From Ancylobacter dichloromethanicus (GTDB taxonomy: Bacteria > Pseudomonadota > Alphaproteobacteria > Rhizobiales > Xanthobacteraceae): a stretch of 64,000 bases of DNA. The stretch covers positions 95,102 to 159,101 of the forward strand of contig NZ_JAHBGC010000046.1 in the NCBI RefSeq assembly GCF_018390645.1. Reading direction: 5' to 3'. Under the pieces are notes generated by a model that was not told where the DNA came from, searched no databases, and saw nothing but the letters and a program-made list of their open reading frames with translations. Below are positions 45,391-56,891 of this stretch, in pieces. Both the position numbers and the translations under genes were made by a program. Each line of letters starts with the position of its first letter. Within the stretch, counting starts at the first letter, position 1.

Positions 45391-46698
45391 ATGCTGAACA
45401 TGTTCACGCATGCCCGGCGCATGGCCGGTCGCGCGCTTGTGGGTGCGGCTGCGCTGGCGCTGGCCGGAGGCGGTGTCGCGGGCGCTCAGGAGACGATCAA
45501 GGTCGGCGTGCTGCATTCTCTGTCCGGCACCATGGCGATCAGCGAGACGACGCTGAAGGACACCGTGCTGTTCATGGTGCAGGAGCAGAACGCGGCCGGC
45601 GGGGTGCTCGGCAAGAAGCTGGAAGCCGTGGTGGTCGATCCGGCCTCCAACTGGCCGCTCTTCGCCGAGAAGGCCCGCGAGCTTATCGAGAAGGAGAAGG
45701 TCGCGGTCGTGTTCGGCTGCTGGACCTCGGTCTCGCGCAAGTCGGTGCTGCCGGTGTTCAAGGAGCTGAACAGCATCCTGTTCTACCCGGTCCAGTATGA
45801 GGGCGAGGAGAGCGAGCGCAACGTGTTCTACACCGGCGCGGCGCCGAACCAGCAGGCGATCCCGGCCGTCGACTATCTGATGGAAAACGAGGACGTCGAG
45901 CGCTGGGTCCTCGCCGGCACCGATTACGTCTACCCGCGCACGACCAACAAGATTCTTGAGGCCTATCTGAAGTCGAAGGGCGTCAAGGAAGAAGACATCA
46001 TGATCAACTACACGCCGTTCGGTCATTCCGACTGGCAGACCATCGTCGCCGACATCAAGAAGTTCGGCTCGGCCGGCAAGAAGACGGCCGTCGTTTCCAC
46101 CATCAACGGCGACGCCAACGTGCCGTTCTACAAGGAGCTCGGCAATCAGGGCATCAAGGCGACCGACATCCCGGTCGTCGCCTTCTCGGTCGGCGAGGAA
46201 GAACTGGCCGGCATCGACACCAAGCCGCTGCTCGGTCATCTCGCCGCGTGGAACTACTTCCAGTCGGTGGACGTGCCGGAGAACGCCGCCTTCATCAAGA
46301 AGTGGCAGGCCTACACCAAGAACGACAAGCGGGTGACCAACGACCCGATGGAAGCCACTGTCATCGGCTTCAACATGTGGGTCAAGGCGGTCGAGAAGGC
46401 CGGCACCACCGATGCTGACGCCGTCATCGACGCGCTGATCGGCGTCACCGTGCCGAACCTGTCGGGCGGCTTCTCGGCGATGATGCCGAACCACCACATC
46501 ACCAAGCCGGTGCTGATCGGCGAGATCAAGGAGGACGGCCAGTTCGACATCGTCGAGCAGACGCCCGGCCTGATCGTCGCCGAGGAATGGTCCCCCTATC
46601 TCGAAGGCTCCAAGGACCTGATCGCCGATTGGCGCAAGCCGCTCAACTGCGGCAACTTCAACGTCAAGACCGGCAAGTGCGGCGGCGCCGGCCAGTGA
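45391..46698 (+). CDS. urtA: Urea ABC transporter, substrate-binding protein
   Basis: Periplasmic urea-binding protein, 435 aa. The signal peptide spans ~MLNMFTHARRMAGRALVGAA to AGAQE, with mature TIKVGVLHSLSGTMAISETTLKDTVL. FGCWTSVSRKSVLPVFKELNSILFYPVQYEGEE (residues ~108-140) is the UrtA hallmark, and PNHHITKPVLIGEIKEDGQFDIVEQTPGLI lies near the end. The ATG at 45391 has AGAAGGGA 7 bases upstream and is ~50 bases past the sigma-54 promoter; an open frame back to 45277 is not used. A strong hairpin and 198 bp separate it from urtB. Confidence 0.96.
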   Translation: MLNMFTHARRMAGRALVGAAALALAGGGVAGAQETIKVGVLHSLSGTMAISETTLKDTVLFMVQEQNAAGGVLGKKLEAVVVDPASNWPLFAEKARELIEKEKVAVVFGCWTSVSRKSVLPVFKELNSILFYPVQYEGEESERNVFYTGAAPNQQAIPAVDYLMENEDVERWVLAGTDYVYPRTTNKILEAYLKSKGVKEEDIMINYTPFGHSDWQTIVADIKKFGSAGKKTAVVSTINGDANVPFYKELGNQGIKATDIPVVAFSVGEEELAGIDTKPLLGHLAAWNYFQSVDVPENAAFIKKWQAYTKNDKRVTNDPMEATVIGFNMWVKAVEKAGTTDADAVIDALIGVTVPNLSGGFSAMMPNHHITKPVLIGEIKEDGQFDIVEQTPGLIVAEEWSPYLEGSKDLIADWRKPLNCGNFNVKTGKCGGAGQ

Positions 46699-46750
46699 GG
46701 CCGACGCCCGGGCGGCTTCGCTCCGGCGCTGCCTGAACCGCTCCACGACC

Positions 46751-46775
46751 TCCGGCCGCCCGCGCGGCGGCCGGA
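46751..46775 (+). other. Stable hairpin between urtA and urtB
   Basis: TCCGGCCGCC (46751-46760) pairs perfectly with GGCGGCCGGA (46766-46775) around a 5-base loop. It lies 53 bases after the urtA stop and has no T-run. Such hairpins commonly protect the 3' end of an abundant binding-protein message while allowing read-through to the permease genes. Confidence 0.6.
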
Positions 46776-46896
46776 CCCGGCCGAGGCGTCGCGCCGGCGG
46801 GCAGTGCTGCCTTGCCCAAGCCCCTCGCCGGAACGCGTACCGCCGTCGCCGCCGGAGACCTGTCTCCGGCCATCCGCAGCGCCCCATCGACGGACG

Positions 46897-48534
46897 ATGA
46901 TGACCTCACGCGCTCGCCTTTTCCCCTCCCTTCGCGTGCTCTGCGCCGCGCTCGCCCTCCTGTTCGCTGCCGCGCTTGTCGGGACCTTCCCGGGGCGTGC
47001 CGAGGCGCAGGACATCAGCGGCGCGCTGGGGCAGTTCACCAGCAACAAATATGACGACACCGAAGCCGCGCTTGGCGCGCTGGCGCTGAGCGGCAGTCCC
47101 GCCGCCGCCGGTATCGTCTCCGCCCTTGCCGACGGCAGGCTGGTGTTCGGCGGCTTGCCGCCGCGCGTCTTCATCGAAGGCGAGGGCGGCGCGCTGCTCG
47201 ACCCGCTCACGATGCAGCCGGTCGCGGACGCGCCCCCCGTCAAGCCGGTGCGGGTCAACAACCGCGTTCGTCGCGCTATCGAGGCCGCCAACGGCGCGCT
47301 GTCGCTCGTCAGCCCGGATGCGGGCAAGCGCCGGGAAGCGGCGCTGGCGGTCGGCCGCTCGCGCGACGAGGCGGCGCTGCCGGCGCTGGACGCCGCGCTC
47401 GCCAAGGAGAGCGACCCGCAGGTCAAGTCGGCGATGAACCTGGCGCGGGCCTCGATCCTGATCGGCAAGGAGGGCATCTCCCCCGCCGAGCGCATCGCCG
47501 CCGTCGAGCTGGTGGGAGCCGAAGGCAACCAGGACGCGCTCGCCATCCTGCGCGGCGTGCCCGACAGCGCGGCGCCCGAGGTGAAGCAGGCGGCAGCGCA
47601 GGCGATCGAGGGCATCGAGCGCAACCTCGCCATGTGGGGCATGGCGCAGAATGTCTGGTACGGCCTCTCGCTCGGCTCGGTGCTGCTGCTCGCCGCCATC
47701 GGCCTCGCCATCACCTTCGGCGTGATGGGGGTCATCAACATGGCGCATGGCGAGATGGTGATGCTCGGCGCCTACACCACCTTCGTGGTGCAGGAGGTGA
47801 TCCGCACCTCCTATCCCGGCCTGTTCGACGCCTCGCTGCTGATCGCCATCCCGCTGGCCTTCCTGTTCACCGGGCTGATCGGCGTCATCATCGAGCGCAC
47901 CGTGATCCGCTTCCTGTACGGCCGGGCGCTGGAGACACTGCTCGCCACCTGGGGCATCTCGTTGATCCTGCAGCAGGCGATCCGCACCATTTTCGGGCCT
48001 ACCAACCGCGAGGTCGGCGCCCCGAGCTGGATGTCCGGCAGCTTCGAGATCGGCCATCTCTCCATCACCTCGGGGCGACTCTGGATCATCGTGTTCGCGC
48101 TGCTGGTCTTCTTTGCGCTCCTCGCGACCCTGCGATTGACCCGCATCGGTCTCGAAATGCGCGCCGTGACCCAGAACCGCCGCATGGCGGCCTCCATGGG
48201 CATCCGCACCAACTGGGTCGACGCGATGACCTTCGGCCTCGGCTCCGGCATTGCCGGTATGGCCGGCGTGGCCCTCAGCCAGATCGACAACGTGTCGCCA
48301 AACCTCGGGCAGAGCTACATTATCGACAGCTTCCTGGTCGTCGTGTTCGGCGGGGTGGGCAATCTGTGGGGCACCCTTGTCGGCGCCATGACGCTCGGCG
48401 TCGCCAACAAGCTGCTGGAGCCCTATGCCGGCGCCGTGCTCGGCAAGATCGCGCTGCTGGTCATCGTCATCCTCTTCATCCAGAAGCGCCCCCGCGGCCT
48501 GTTCGCCCTCAAGGGGAGGTCGATCGAGGCATGA
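46897..48534 (+). CDS. urtB: Urea ABC transporter, permease UrtB
   Basis: Inner-membrane permease of the LivH type, 545 aa. A signal-like segment (LCAALALLFAAALVGTFPGRAEA) leads a ~220-residue periplasmic N-terminal domain with HEAT-like helical repeats, a known trait of UrtB. The membrane part begins near residue 245 (WYGLSLGSVLLLAAIGLAITFGVMGVINMAHGEMVMLGAY) and contains about eight segments; VVVFGGVGNLWGTLVGAMTLGV and the terminal KRPRGLFALKGR are conserved. Two ATGs at 46897 and 46900 are both possible starts, without a clear ribosome site. Its stop overlaps urtC by 4 bases. Confidence 0.95.
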   Translation: MMTSRARLFPSLRVLCAALALLFAAALVGTFPGRAEAQDISGALGQFTSNKYDDTEAALGALALSGSPAAAGIVSALADGRLVFGGLPPRVFIEGEGGALLDPLTMQPVADAPPVKPVRVNNRVRRAIEAANGALSLVSPDAGKRREAALAVGRSRDEAALPALDAALAKESDPQVKSAMNLARASILIGKEGISPAERIAAVELVGAEGNQDALAILRGVPDSAAPEVKQAAAQAIEGIERNLAMWGMAQNVWYGLSLGSVLLLAAIGLAITFGVMGVINMAHGEMVMLGAYTTFVVQEVIRTSYPGLFDASLLIAIPLAFLFTGLIGVIIERTVIRFLYGRALETLLATWGISLILQQAIRTIFGPTNREVGAPSWMSGSFEIGHLSITSGRLWIIVFALLVFFALLATLRLTRIGLEMRAVTQNRRMAASMGIRTNWVDAMTFGLGSGIAGMAGVALSQIDNVSPNLGQSYIIDSFLVVVFGGVGNLWGTLVGAMTLGVANKLLEPYAGAVLGKIALLVIVILFIQKRPRGLFALKGRSIEA

Positions 48535-49715
48535 GCACGCCCCCTGCAAGCACGAGCACGACCGGCATGAGCATCACCCGCCAGCCCGCCCTGCTGGGCA
48601 CCAGTGGCATCATCTTCCTCGCCGTGCTCTTTGCCGCGTCGGTGCTGGTGCCGGTGCTGAACCTCGCCGTGGCGCCGGATTCGGCCGTGCATGTGCCGAC
48701 CTATGTCGTCTCGCTGCTCGGCAAGTACCTGACCTATGCGCTGCTGGCGCTCTCGGTCGACCTGATCTGGGGCTATGTCGGCATCCTCTCGCTCGGCCAG
48801 GGCGCCTTCTTCGCGCTCGGCGGCTACGCGATGGGCATGTATCTGATGCGCCAGATCGGCACGCGCGGCGTCTATGGCGATCCCGTGCTGCCGGACTTCA
48901 TGGTGTTCCTGAACTGGAAGGAACTGCCCTGGTTCTGGTACGGCTTCGACTGGTTCCCCTTCGCCGCGCTGATGGTGCTGCTGGCGCCGGGTATTCTCGC
49001 GCTGGTGTTCGGCTGGTTCGCCTTCCGCTCGCGCGTCACCGGCGTGTACCTCTCCATCATCACCCAGGCGATGACCTTCGCCCTGCTGCTGGCCTTCTTC
49101 CGCAACGACATGGGTTTCGGCGGCAATAACGGCCTGACCGACTTCAAGGACATTCTCGGCTTCAACATCCAGGCGGACGGGACGCGGCTGACCTTGTTCG
49201 TGCTCTCGGCGCTGGCGCTGGGGCTGGGCTATGTGCTGTGCCGGTTCCTCGTGCGCTCGCATTTCGGCAAAGTGCTGGTCGCCATCCGCGATGCCGAGAC
49301 GCGGGTGCGGTTCACCGGCTACCGGGCGGAGAACTACAAGCTGGTCGCCTTCGTGGTCTCGGCCATGCTGGCGGGCATCGCCGGCGCGCTCTACGTGCCG
49401 CAGGTCGGCATCATCAACCCCTCCGAATTCTCGCCCGCCAACTCGATCGAGATCATCGTCTGGGTGGCGGTGGGCGGGCGCGGCACGCTGGTGGGCGCGG
49501 CGCTGGGGGCGGTGCTGGTGAACTACGCCAAGACCTACTTCACGTCAGGCATGCTCGCCCCGTACTGGCTGTTCATGCTCGGCGGCCTGTTCGTCGCCGT
49601 CACCCTGTTCCTGCCCAAGGGCATCGTCGGCACCTATTACGACTGGCGCGAGAAGCGCCGGCGGCATGACGACATACCGGCCGCGCCGCTCGCCGCGCCC
49701 GGCCCGGCCGAATGA
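48531..49715 (+). CDS. urtC: Urea ABC transporter, permease UrtC
   Basis: LivM-type inner-membrane permease, 394 aa, pairing with UrtB to form the urea channel. About ten hydrophobic segments are seen; ALLALSVDLIWGYVGILSLGQGAFFALGGYAMGMYL, YLSIITQAMTFALLLAFFRNDMGFGGNNGLTDF, and IIVWVAVGGRGTLVGAALGAVLVNYAKT are UrtC/LivM landmarks. The ATG at 48531 overlaps the urtB stop (ATGA) and has AAGGGGAGG 11 bases upstream. The C-terminal tail is short and Ala/Pro-rich. Confidence 0.95.
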   Translation: MSTPPASTSTTGMSITRQPALLGTSGIIFLAVLFAASVLVPVLNLAVAPDSAVHVPTYVVSLLGKYLTYALLALSVDLIWGYVGILSLGQGAFFALGGYAMGMYLMRQIGTRGVYGDPVLPDFMVFLNWKELPWFWYGFDWFPFAALMVLLAPGILALVFGWFAFRSRVTGVYLSIITQAMTFALLLAFFRNDMGFGGNNGLTDFKDILGFNIQADGTRLTLFVLSALALGLGYVLCRFLVRSHFGKVLVAIRDAETRVRFTGYRAENYKLVAFVVSAMLAGIAGALYVPQVGIINPSEFSPANSIEIIVWVAVGGRGTLVGAALGAVLVNYAKTYFTSGMLAPYWLFMLGGLFVAVTLFLPKGIVGTYYDWREKRRRHDDIPAAPLAAPGPAE

Positions 49716-49726
49716 GGGGACGCGAC

Positions 49727-50539
<813 letters not shown>

Positions 50540-50543
50540 GCGC

Positions 50544-51239
50544 ATGCTGGAAGTTCAGGACGTCAACCTCTTCTACGGCGCGGCGCAGGCGCTGCGCGGC
50601 GTCTCGCTCGCCGCCGAACCGGGCAAGGTGACCTGCGTGCTCGGGCGCAACGGTGTGGGCAAGACCAGCCTGATGCGGGCCATCGTCGGGCAGGCGCCTG
50701 TCGCGACCGGCGCGATCCACTTCAATGGCGAGGACATCACCACGATGGCACCCTCCGAGCGGGCGCGCCGGGGCATCGCCTTCGTGCCGCAGGGGCGCGA
50801 GATCTTCCCGCTGCTCACCGTGGCGGAAAATCTGGAGACCGGTTTCGCGCCCCTGAAGCGCGCGGAGCGGTTCATTCCCGACGATGTATTCTCGCTGTTC
50901 CCGGTGCTCGATTCGATGATGCGCCGGCGCGGCGGCGACCTTTCCGGCGGCCAGCAGCAACAGCTTGCCATTGGCCGCGCGCTCACCATGCGGCCCAAAG
51001 TGCTGGTGCTGGACGAGCCGACCGAGGGCATCCAGCCCTCGATCATCAAGGATATCGGCAACGCCATCCGCTATCTGCGCTCCAAGGGCGACATCGCCAT
51101 CGTGCTGGTCGAGCAGTATTTCGACTTCGCCAAGGAACTCGCCGACCATTTCATCGTGATGGAGCGCGGCGCGGTGGTGATGTCGGGTGATGGCGCAGCC
51201 CTTGAGGACCCTGATGTTCGCAACCGCATTGCCGTCTGA
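50544..51239 (+). CDS. urtE: Urea ABC transporter, ATP-binding protein UrtE
   Basis: LivF-type ATPase, 231 aa, second energy subunit of the urea importer. Walker A is GRNGVGKTSLMRAI (residues ~35-48), the Q-loop is FVPQGREIFPLLTVAENL, the signature is LSGGQQQQLAIGRAL, and Walker B is VLVLDEPTEGIQPSI. PTEGIQPSIIKDIG is typical of UrtE. Its 3' end overlaps the ureD coding start by 26 bases, which binds transport and enzyme genes into one unit. Confidence 0.95.
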   Translation: MLEVQDVNLFYGAAQALRGVSLAAEPGKVTCVLGRNGVGKTSLMRAIVGQAPVATGAIHFNGEDITTMAPSERARRGIAFVPQGREIFPLLTVAENLETGFAPLKRAERFIPDDVFSLFPVLDSMMRRRGGDLSGGQQQQLAIGRALTMRPKVLVLDEPTEGIQPSIIKDIGNAIRYLRSKGDIAIVLVEQYFDFAKELADHFIVMERGAVVMSGDGAALEDPDVRNRIAV

Positions 51240-52104
51240 CGCCGCCGCCACGATCCCGCTCGAGCGACGCGGGCGGGGGCGGCTCGTGGTCGAGGCGCGG
51301 GCGCTGGACGGGCGCACGGTGCGCGGGCGCATTGAGGAAGAAGGCTTTGCCCGGGTGCGCTTTCCGCGTTCGGGCCGGCGCGGGCGCGCGCTGGAGGCGG
51401 TGATGATCAACACCGGTGGCGGATTGGCGGGGGGCGATGCCTCGCAGAGCTGCCTTCATGCCGGGCGCGATGCCCATTTGGTGGTCACGACGCAGGCCGC
51501 CGAGAAAATCTATCGCTCGGACGGTGCCACCTCGCGCATTGCCGTCGAACTGACGGTGGAGGGCGGTGCCGGCCTCCACTGGATGCCGCAGGCGACCATC
51601 GTGTTCGATGGCGCACGGGTCGAGCGATCCATCGGTGCCGAGGTCGCGCCCGATGCCCGCCTGCTGCTGGTCGAGCCGGTCATTCTCGGCCGCACGGCGC
51701 GCGGTGAACGCCTGTCTTATGGCCGGCTGCACGATCGCTGGCGCATCCGTCGCGGCGGGCGCCTGATCTACGCCGACGGGCTGCAACTCGATGGCGACAT
51801 CGCCGCCACGCTGGACCGCCGCGCCACCGCCGGCGGCTGGGCCGCCTTCGCGACGCTGCTGCTGGTCGCGCCCGATGCCGAGAGCCGGCTGGACGATGTG
51901 CGCGTCGCCCTCGGTCTTGGCGGCGCGGCGGAAGATGTCGAGCCCGCCGAACTTCCCGATGGCCTCGATGCCGGGGCGAGCGCGTGGGACGGCATGCTGT
52001 CGGTGCGCCTGCTGGCCCGTGACGGCGCGCCGCTGGAGAGCGCGATCCGCCGGGCGATCGCCGCGCTGGGCGTCGGCGAGGTGCCGCGCATCTGGCACTC
52101 CTGA
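51214..52104 (+). CDS. ureD: Urease accessory protein UreD
   Basis: Cytosolic scaffold for nickel insertion into urease, acting with UreF and UreG. The protein is 296 aa. GRALEAVMINTGGGLAGGD (residues ~54-72), TTQAAEKIYRSDG, and LHWMPQATIVFDGARV are the core UreD motifs; the C-terminus has the usual IRRAIAALGVGEVPRIW. The ATG at 51214 lies inside the end of urtE with GAGG ~8 bases upstream; an in-frame ATG at 51187 is an alternative. The structural gene ureAB follows after 90 bp. Confidence 0.93.
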   Translation: MFATALPSDAAATIPLERRGRGRLVVEARALDGRTVRGRIEEEGFARVRFPRSGRRGRALEAVMINTGGGLAGGDASQSCLHAGRDAHLVVTTQAAEKIYRSDGATSRIAVELTVEGGAGLHWMPQATIVFDGARVERSIGAEVAPDARLLLVEPVILGRTARGERLSYGRLHDRWRIRRGGRLIYADGLQLDGDIAATLDRRATAGGWAAFATLLLVAPDAESRLDDVRVALGLGGAAEDVEPAELPDGLDAGASAWDGMLSVRLLARDGAPLESAIRRAIAALGVGEVPRIWHS

Positions 52105-52194
52105 TGCAGGTCACCCGACGCAAGCCGCCCACCCGATGCTAATCACCTTCGCTTCCTACCCGACATTCGCCTTTGCAGAGCCGGAGACGCATCC

Positions 52195-52815
<621 letters not shown>

Positions 52816-52874
52816 CGCCCGCCGCCTGAGAGCACCCGCCGCCCCACAGCCTCTTTGCCGAAACGGAATGCCGC

Positions 52875-54587
<1,713 letters not shown>

Positions 54588-54642
54588 GGATCGGAGCCTC
54601 AGGCTGCCGCACAGCCGAATGCGAGCTCCGAAGGAGACGACC

Positions 54643-55359
54643 ATGATCCGTGCCCGCCAGATTCTTCCCGCTGGTAGCTGGGACGCCACAACCGCCGCCG
54701 ACCGTGTCGTGCTGCCCCATGACGGGCGCTACCGCCGGCGCATCGCCATGCGCGGCGATGGCGACGTCGCGTTTCTGCTCGACCTCGACGAGGCAACCCG
54801 GCTCAAGGATGGTGACGGGCTGAAGCTGGAAGACGACCGTGTCGTCGCGGTGGTCGCGGCCGAAGAACCCGTGGCGGAGATCGTGGCGCAGGACGCGCAC
54901 CATCTCGCCCGCCTTGCCTGGCACCTCGGCAACCGGCATGTGCCAGCCCAATTGCTCGCCGACCGCATCCGCATCGCCCGCGACAGCGTGCTGGAAGACA
55001 TGGCGCGCGGTCTCGGCGCCGGCGTCGAAACCGTCGAGGCGGCCTTCGAGCCGGAAGGCGGCGCCTATGAGGCCGCCGAGGCGCACGGCCATGCCGGGCA
55101 CGCACACGCGCACCATCACCACGATCACGCGCATGGCGACGCCTGCGGTTGCGGGCACGATCATCACGGCCATGAGCATGGGCACGATGACCGCGAACAT
55201 GCGCATGAGCATCACGGGCACGGCAAGGAGCGCGACGTGCTGCATGTTCAGGCCGCCGCGGCGGTGGCCCACGAGCACGGCCCCGACTGCGGTTGCGGCC
55301 ATGACCATGACCATGGCCACGATCATGCCCATCATCACGACCACAAGCACGGCCACTAG
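54643..55359 (+). CDS. ureE: Urease nickel metallochaperone UreE with long two-module His-rich tail
   Basis: Cytosolic nickel chaperone for urease, 238 aa against ~150-170 usual. Residues 1-~140 are the normal UreE core: peptide-binding domain (VVLPHDGRYRRRIAM), then the metal-binding domain with QDAHHLARLAWHLGNRHVPAQL. From H148 to the end is an extended histidine tail of ~90 residues with roughly 35 His. It has two Cys-Gly-Cys-Gly modules (ACGCGHDHHGHEHGHDD and DCGCGHDHDHGHDHAHH) separated by a His-poor spacer. This could store nickel. The ATG at 54643 has AAGGAGA 6 bases upstream. Confidence 0.93.
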   Translation: MIRARQILPAGSWDATTAADRVVLPHDGRYRRRIAMRGDGDVAFLLDLDEATRLKDGDGLKLEDDRVVAVVAAEEPVAEIVAQDAHHLARLAWHLGNRHVPAQLLADRIRIARDSVLEDMARGLGAGVETVEAAFEPEGGAYEAAEAHGHAGHAHAHHHHDHAHGDACGCGHDHHGHEHGHDDREHAHEHHGHGKERDVLHVQAAAAVAHEHGPDCGCGHDHDHGHDHAHHHDHKHGH

Positions 55360-55368
55360 GCTCCTTTC

Positions 55369-56076
55369 ATGAGCAAGGCCGCTGCGGCGCCGGCCGGCGC
55401 CTCGCCCGACCTGCTGGCTCTGTTCGTCTGGCTCTCGCCCGCTTATCCGGTGGGTGCCTTCGCCTATTCGCACGGTCTCGAATGGGCGGTCGAGACGCGG
55501 GAGATTTCCGACCTCGCCTCGCTTACGGGTTGGGTCGAGGCACTTCTGCGCCATGGCGGCCCCTTCGCTGACGCAGTGCTGCTGGCGCATGCCTTCGAGG
55601 CGGTGCGCGCGGCCGACGATGGCGGGCTGCGCGACGTGCTGGAACTCGCGGCCGCCTTCGCCCCCTCGCGCGAGCGCCAGATGGAAACGCTGAACCAGGG
55701 TGACGCCTTTCTGGCGGCCACCCGCGCCGCCTGGCCGGCGCCGGCGCTTGAGCGGCTGGGAGAGGTGTGGGACGGGCGTGTCGCCTATCCGGCAGCGGTC
55801 GGCATCGCGGCGGCGGCGCATGGCCTGCCATTGCCGGCGACGGCCTCGCTTTATCTCAATGCGGTGGCGGCCAATCTGGTCTCCGCCGCCGTGCGCCTCG
55901 TGCCGCTGGGCCAGAGCGACGGCAACAAGGCGCTGGCTGCGGCGACGCGGACCGTCCGGAAGGTCGCGCCGCAGGCGATCGGCGTGCCGCTCGACCAGCT
56001 CGGTGGCGCGGCGCTGAAATCCGATATCGCGTCGATGCGCCACGAGACGCAGTACACGCGACTGTTCCGAAGCTGA
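55369..56076 (+). CDS. ureF: Urease accessory protein UreF
   Basis: Cytosolic accessory protein that works with UreD and UreG in nickel insertion and gates GTP hydrolysis. The protein is 235 aa. [24 protein letters not shown] (residues ~18-41) is the signature start, followed by [29 protein letters not shown] and [20 protein letters not shown]. The ATG at 55369 is 9 bases after the ureE stop, and ureG begins 16 bases after its own stop. Confidence 0.95.
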   Translation: MSKAAAAPAGASPDLLALFVWLSPAYPVGAFAYSHGLEWAVETREISDLASLTGWVEALLRHGGPFADAVLLAHAFEAVRAADDGGLRDVLELAAAFAPSRERQMETLNQGDAFLAATRAAWPAPALERLGEVWDGRVAYPAAVGIAAAAHGLPLPATASLYLNAVAANLVSAAVRLVPLGQSDGNKALAAATRTVRKVAPQAIGVPLDQLGGAALKSDIASMRHETQYTRLFRS

Positions 56077-56092
56077 AGCGAAGGGGAATTCC

Positions 56093-56752
56093 ATGGCGAG
56101 CGACAGCAGCGGCCCGCTCCGGGTCGGCATTGGCGGGCCGGTCGGTTCGGGCAAGACGGCGCTGATGGAGGCGCTGTGCCGGGTCTTCCGCGAGCGCTAC
56201 GATCTGGCCGCCATCACCAACGACATCTATACCAAGGAGGATGCGGAAATCCTCACCCGCGCCGGGGCGCTTCCGGCCGAGCGCATCATGGGGGTGGAGA
56301 CGGGGGGCTGCCCGCACACCGCCATCCGCGAGGACGCTTCCGCCAACCTCGCCGCCATCGCCGAGATGCGCGGGCGATTTCCCCGGCTCGACCTGATCCT
56401 CATCGAGTCCGGCGGCGACAACCTCGCCGCGACCTTCTCGCCGGAACTGGCGGACCTCACCATCTATGTGATCGACGTCTCGGCGGGCGAGAAGATCCCA
56501 CGCAAGGGTGGGCCGGGGATCACCCGTTCCGACCTGCTGGTGATCAACAAGGTGGACCTCGCGCCGATGGTTGGCGCCTCGCTGGAGGTGATGGACCGCG
56601 ATTCGCGCCGCATGCGCGGGCGGCGCCCCTTCGTGTTCGCCAATGTGCGCGCCGGCGACGGCGTGGCCGAGGTGGCGCGGTTCATCGAGGCGGCGGGCGG
56701 TCTCGCCGTCGCGGTGCCCGGCCCGCGCGACGAGGCGGTGCCGGCGGCTTGA
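56093..56752 (+). CDS. ureG: Urease accessory GTPase UreG
   Basis: SIMIBI-class GTPase that powers nickel transfer to urease, 219 aa. P-loop: [18 protein letters not shown] (residues ~10-27). [28 protein letters not shown] (with the nickel-binding C-P-H), [19 protein letters not shown], and the NKVDLAPM base-recognition motif follow. All are intact. It closes the urt-ure run at 56752; the next gene has its own start ~140 bases later. Confidence 0.97.
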   Translation: MASDSSGPLRVGIGGPVGSGKTALMEALCRVFRERYDLAAITNDIYTKEDAEILTRAGALPAERIMGVETGGCPHTAIREDASANLAAIAEMRGRFPRLDLILIESGGDNLAATFSPELADLTIYVIDVSAGEKIPRKGGPGITRSDLLVINKVDLAPMVGASLEVMDRDSRRMRGRRPFVFANVRAGDGVAEVARFIEAAGGLAVAVPGPRDEAVPAA

Positions 56753-56891
56753 GCCAAGCGCGGCTGGCGAGAGCGGACATTGTCGACCCGCCGGCCACAC
56801 CTTCGGATATCGTGTCCCGGGTGAGCGCCGGCCGATGCGGCGTGGCCCTTCCGTCTGGTATGAGTTCATCGGGGCGGAGGGATTCCATCAG

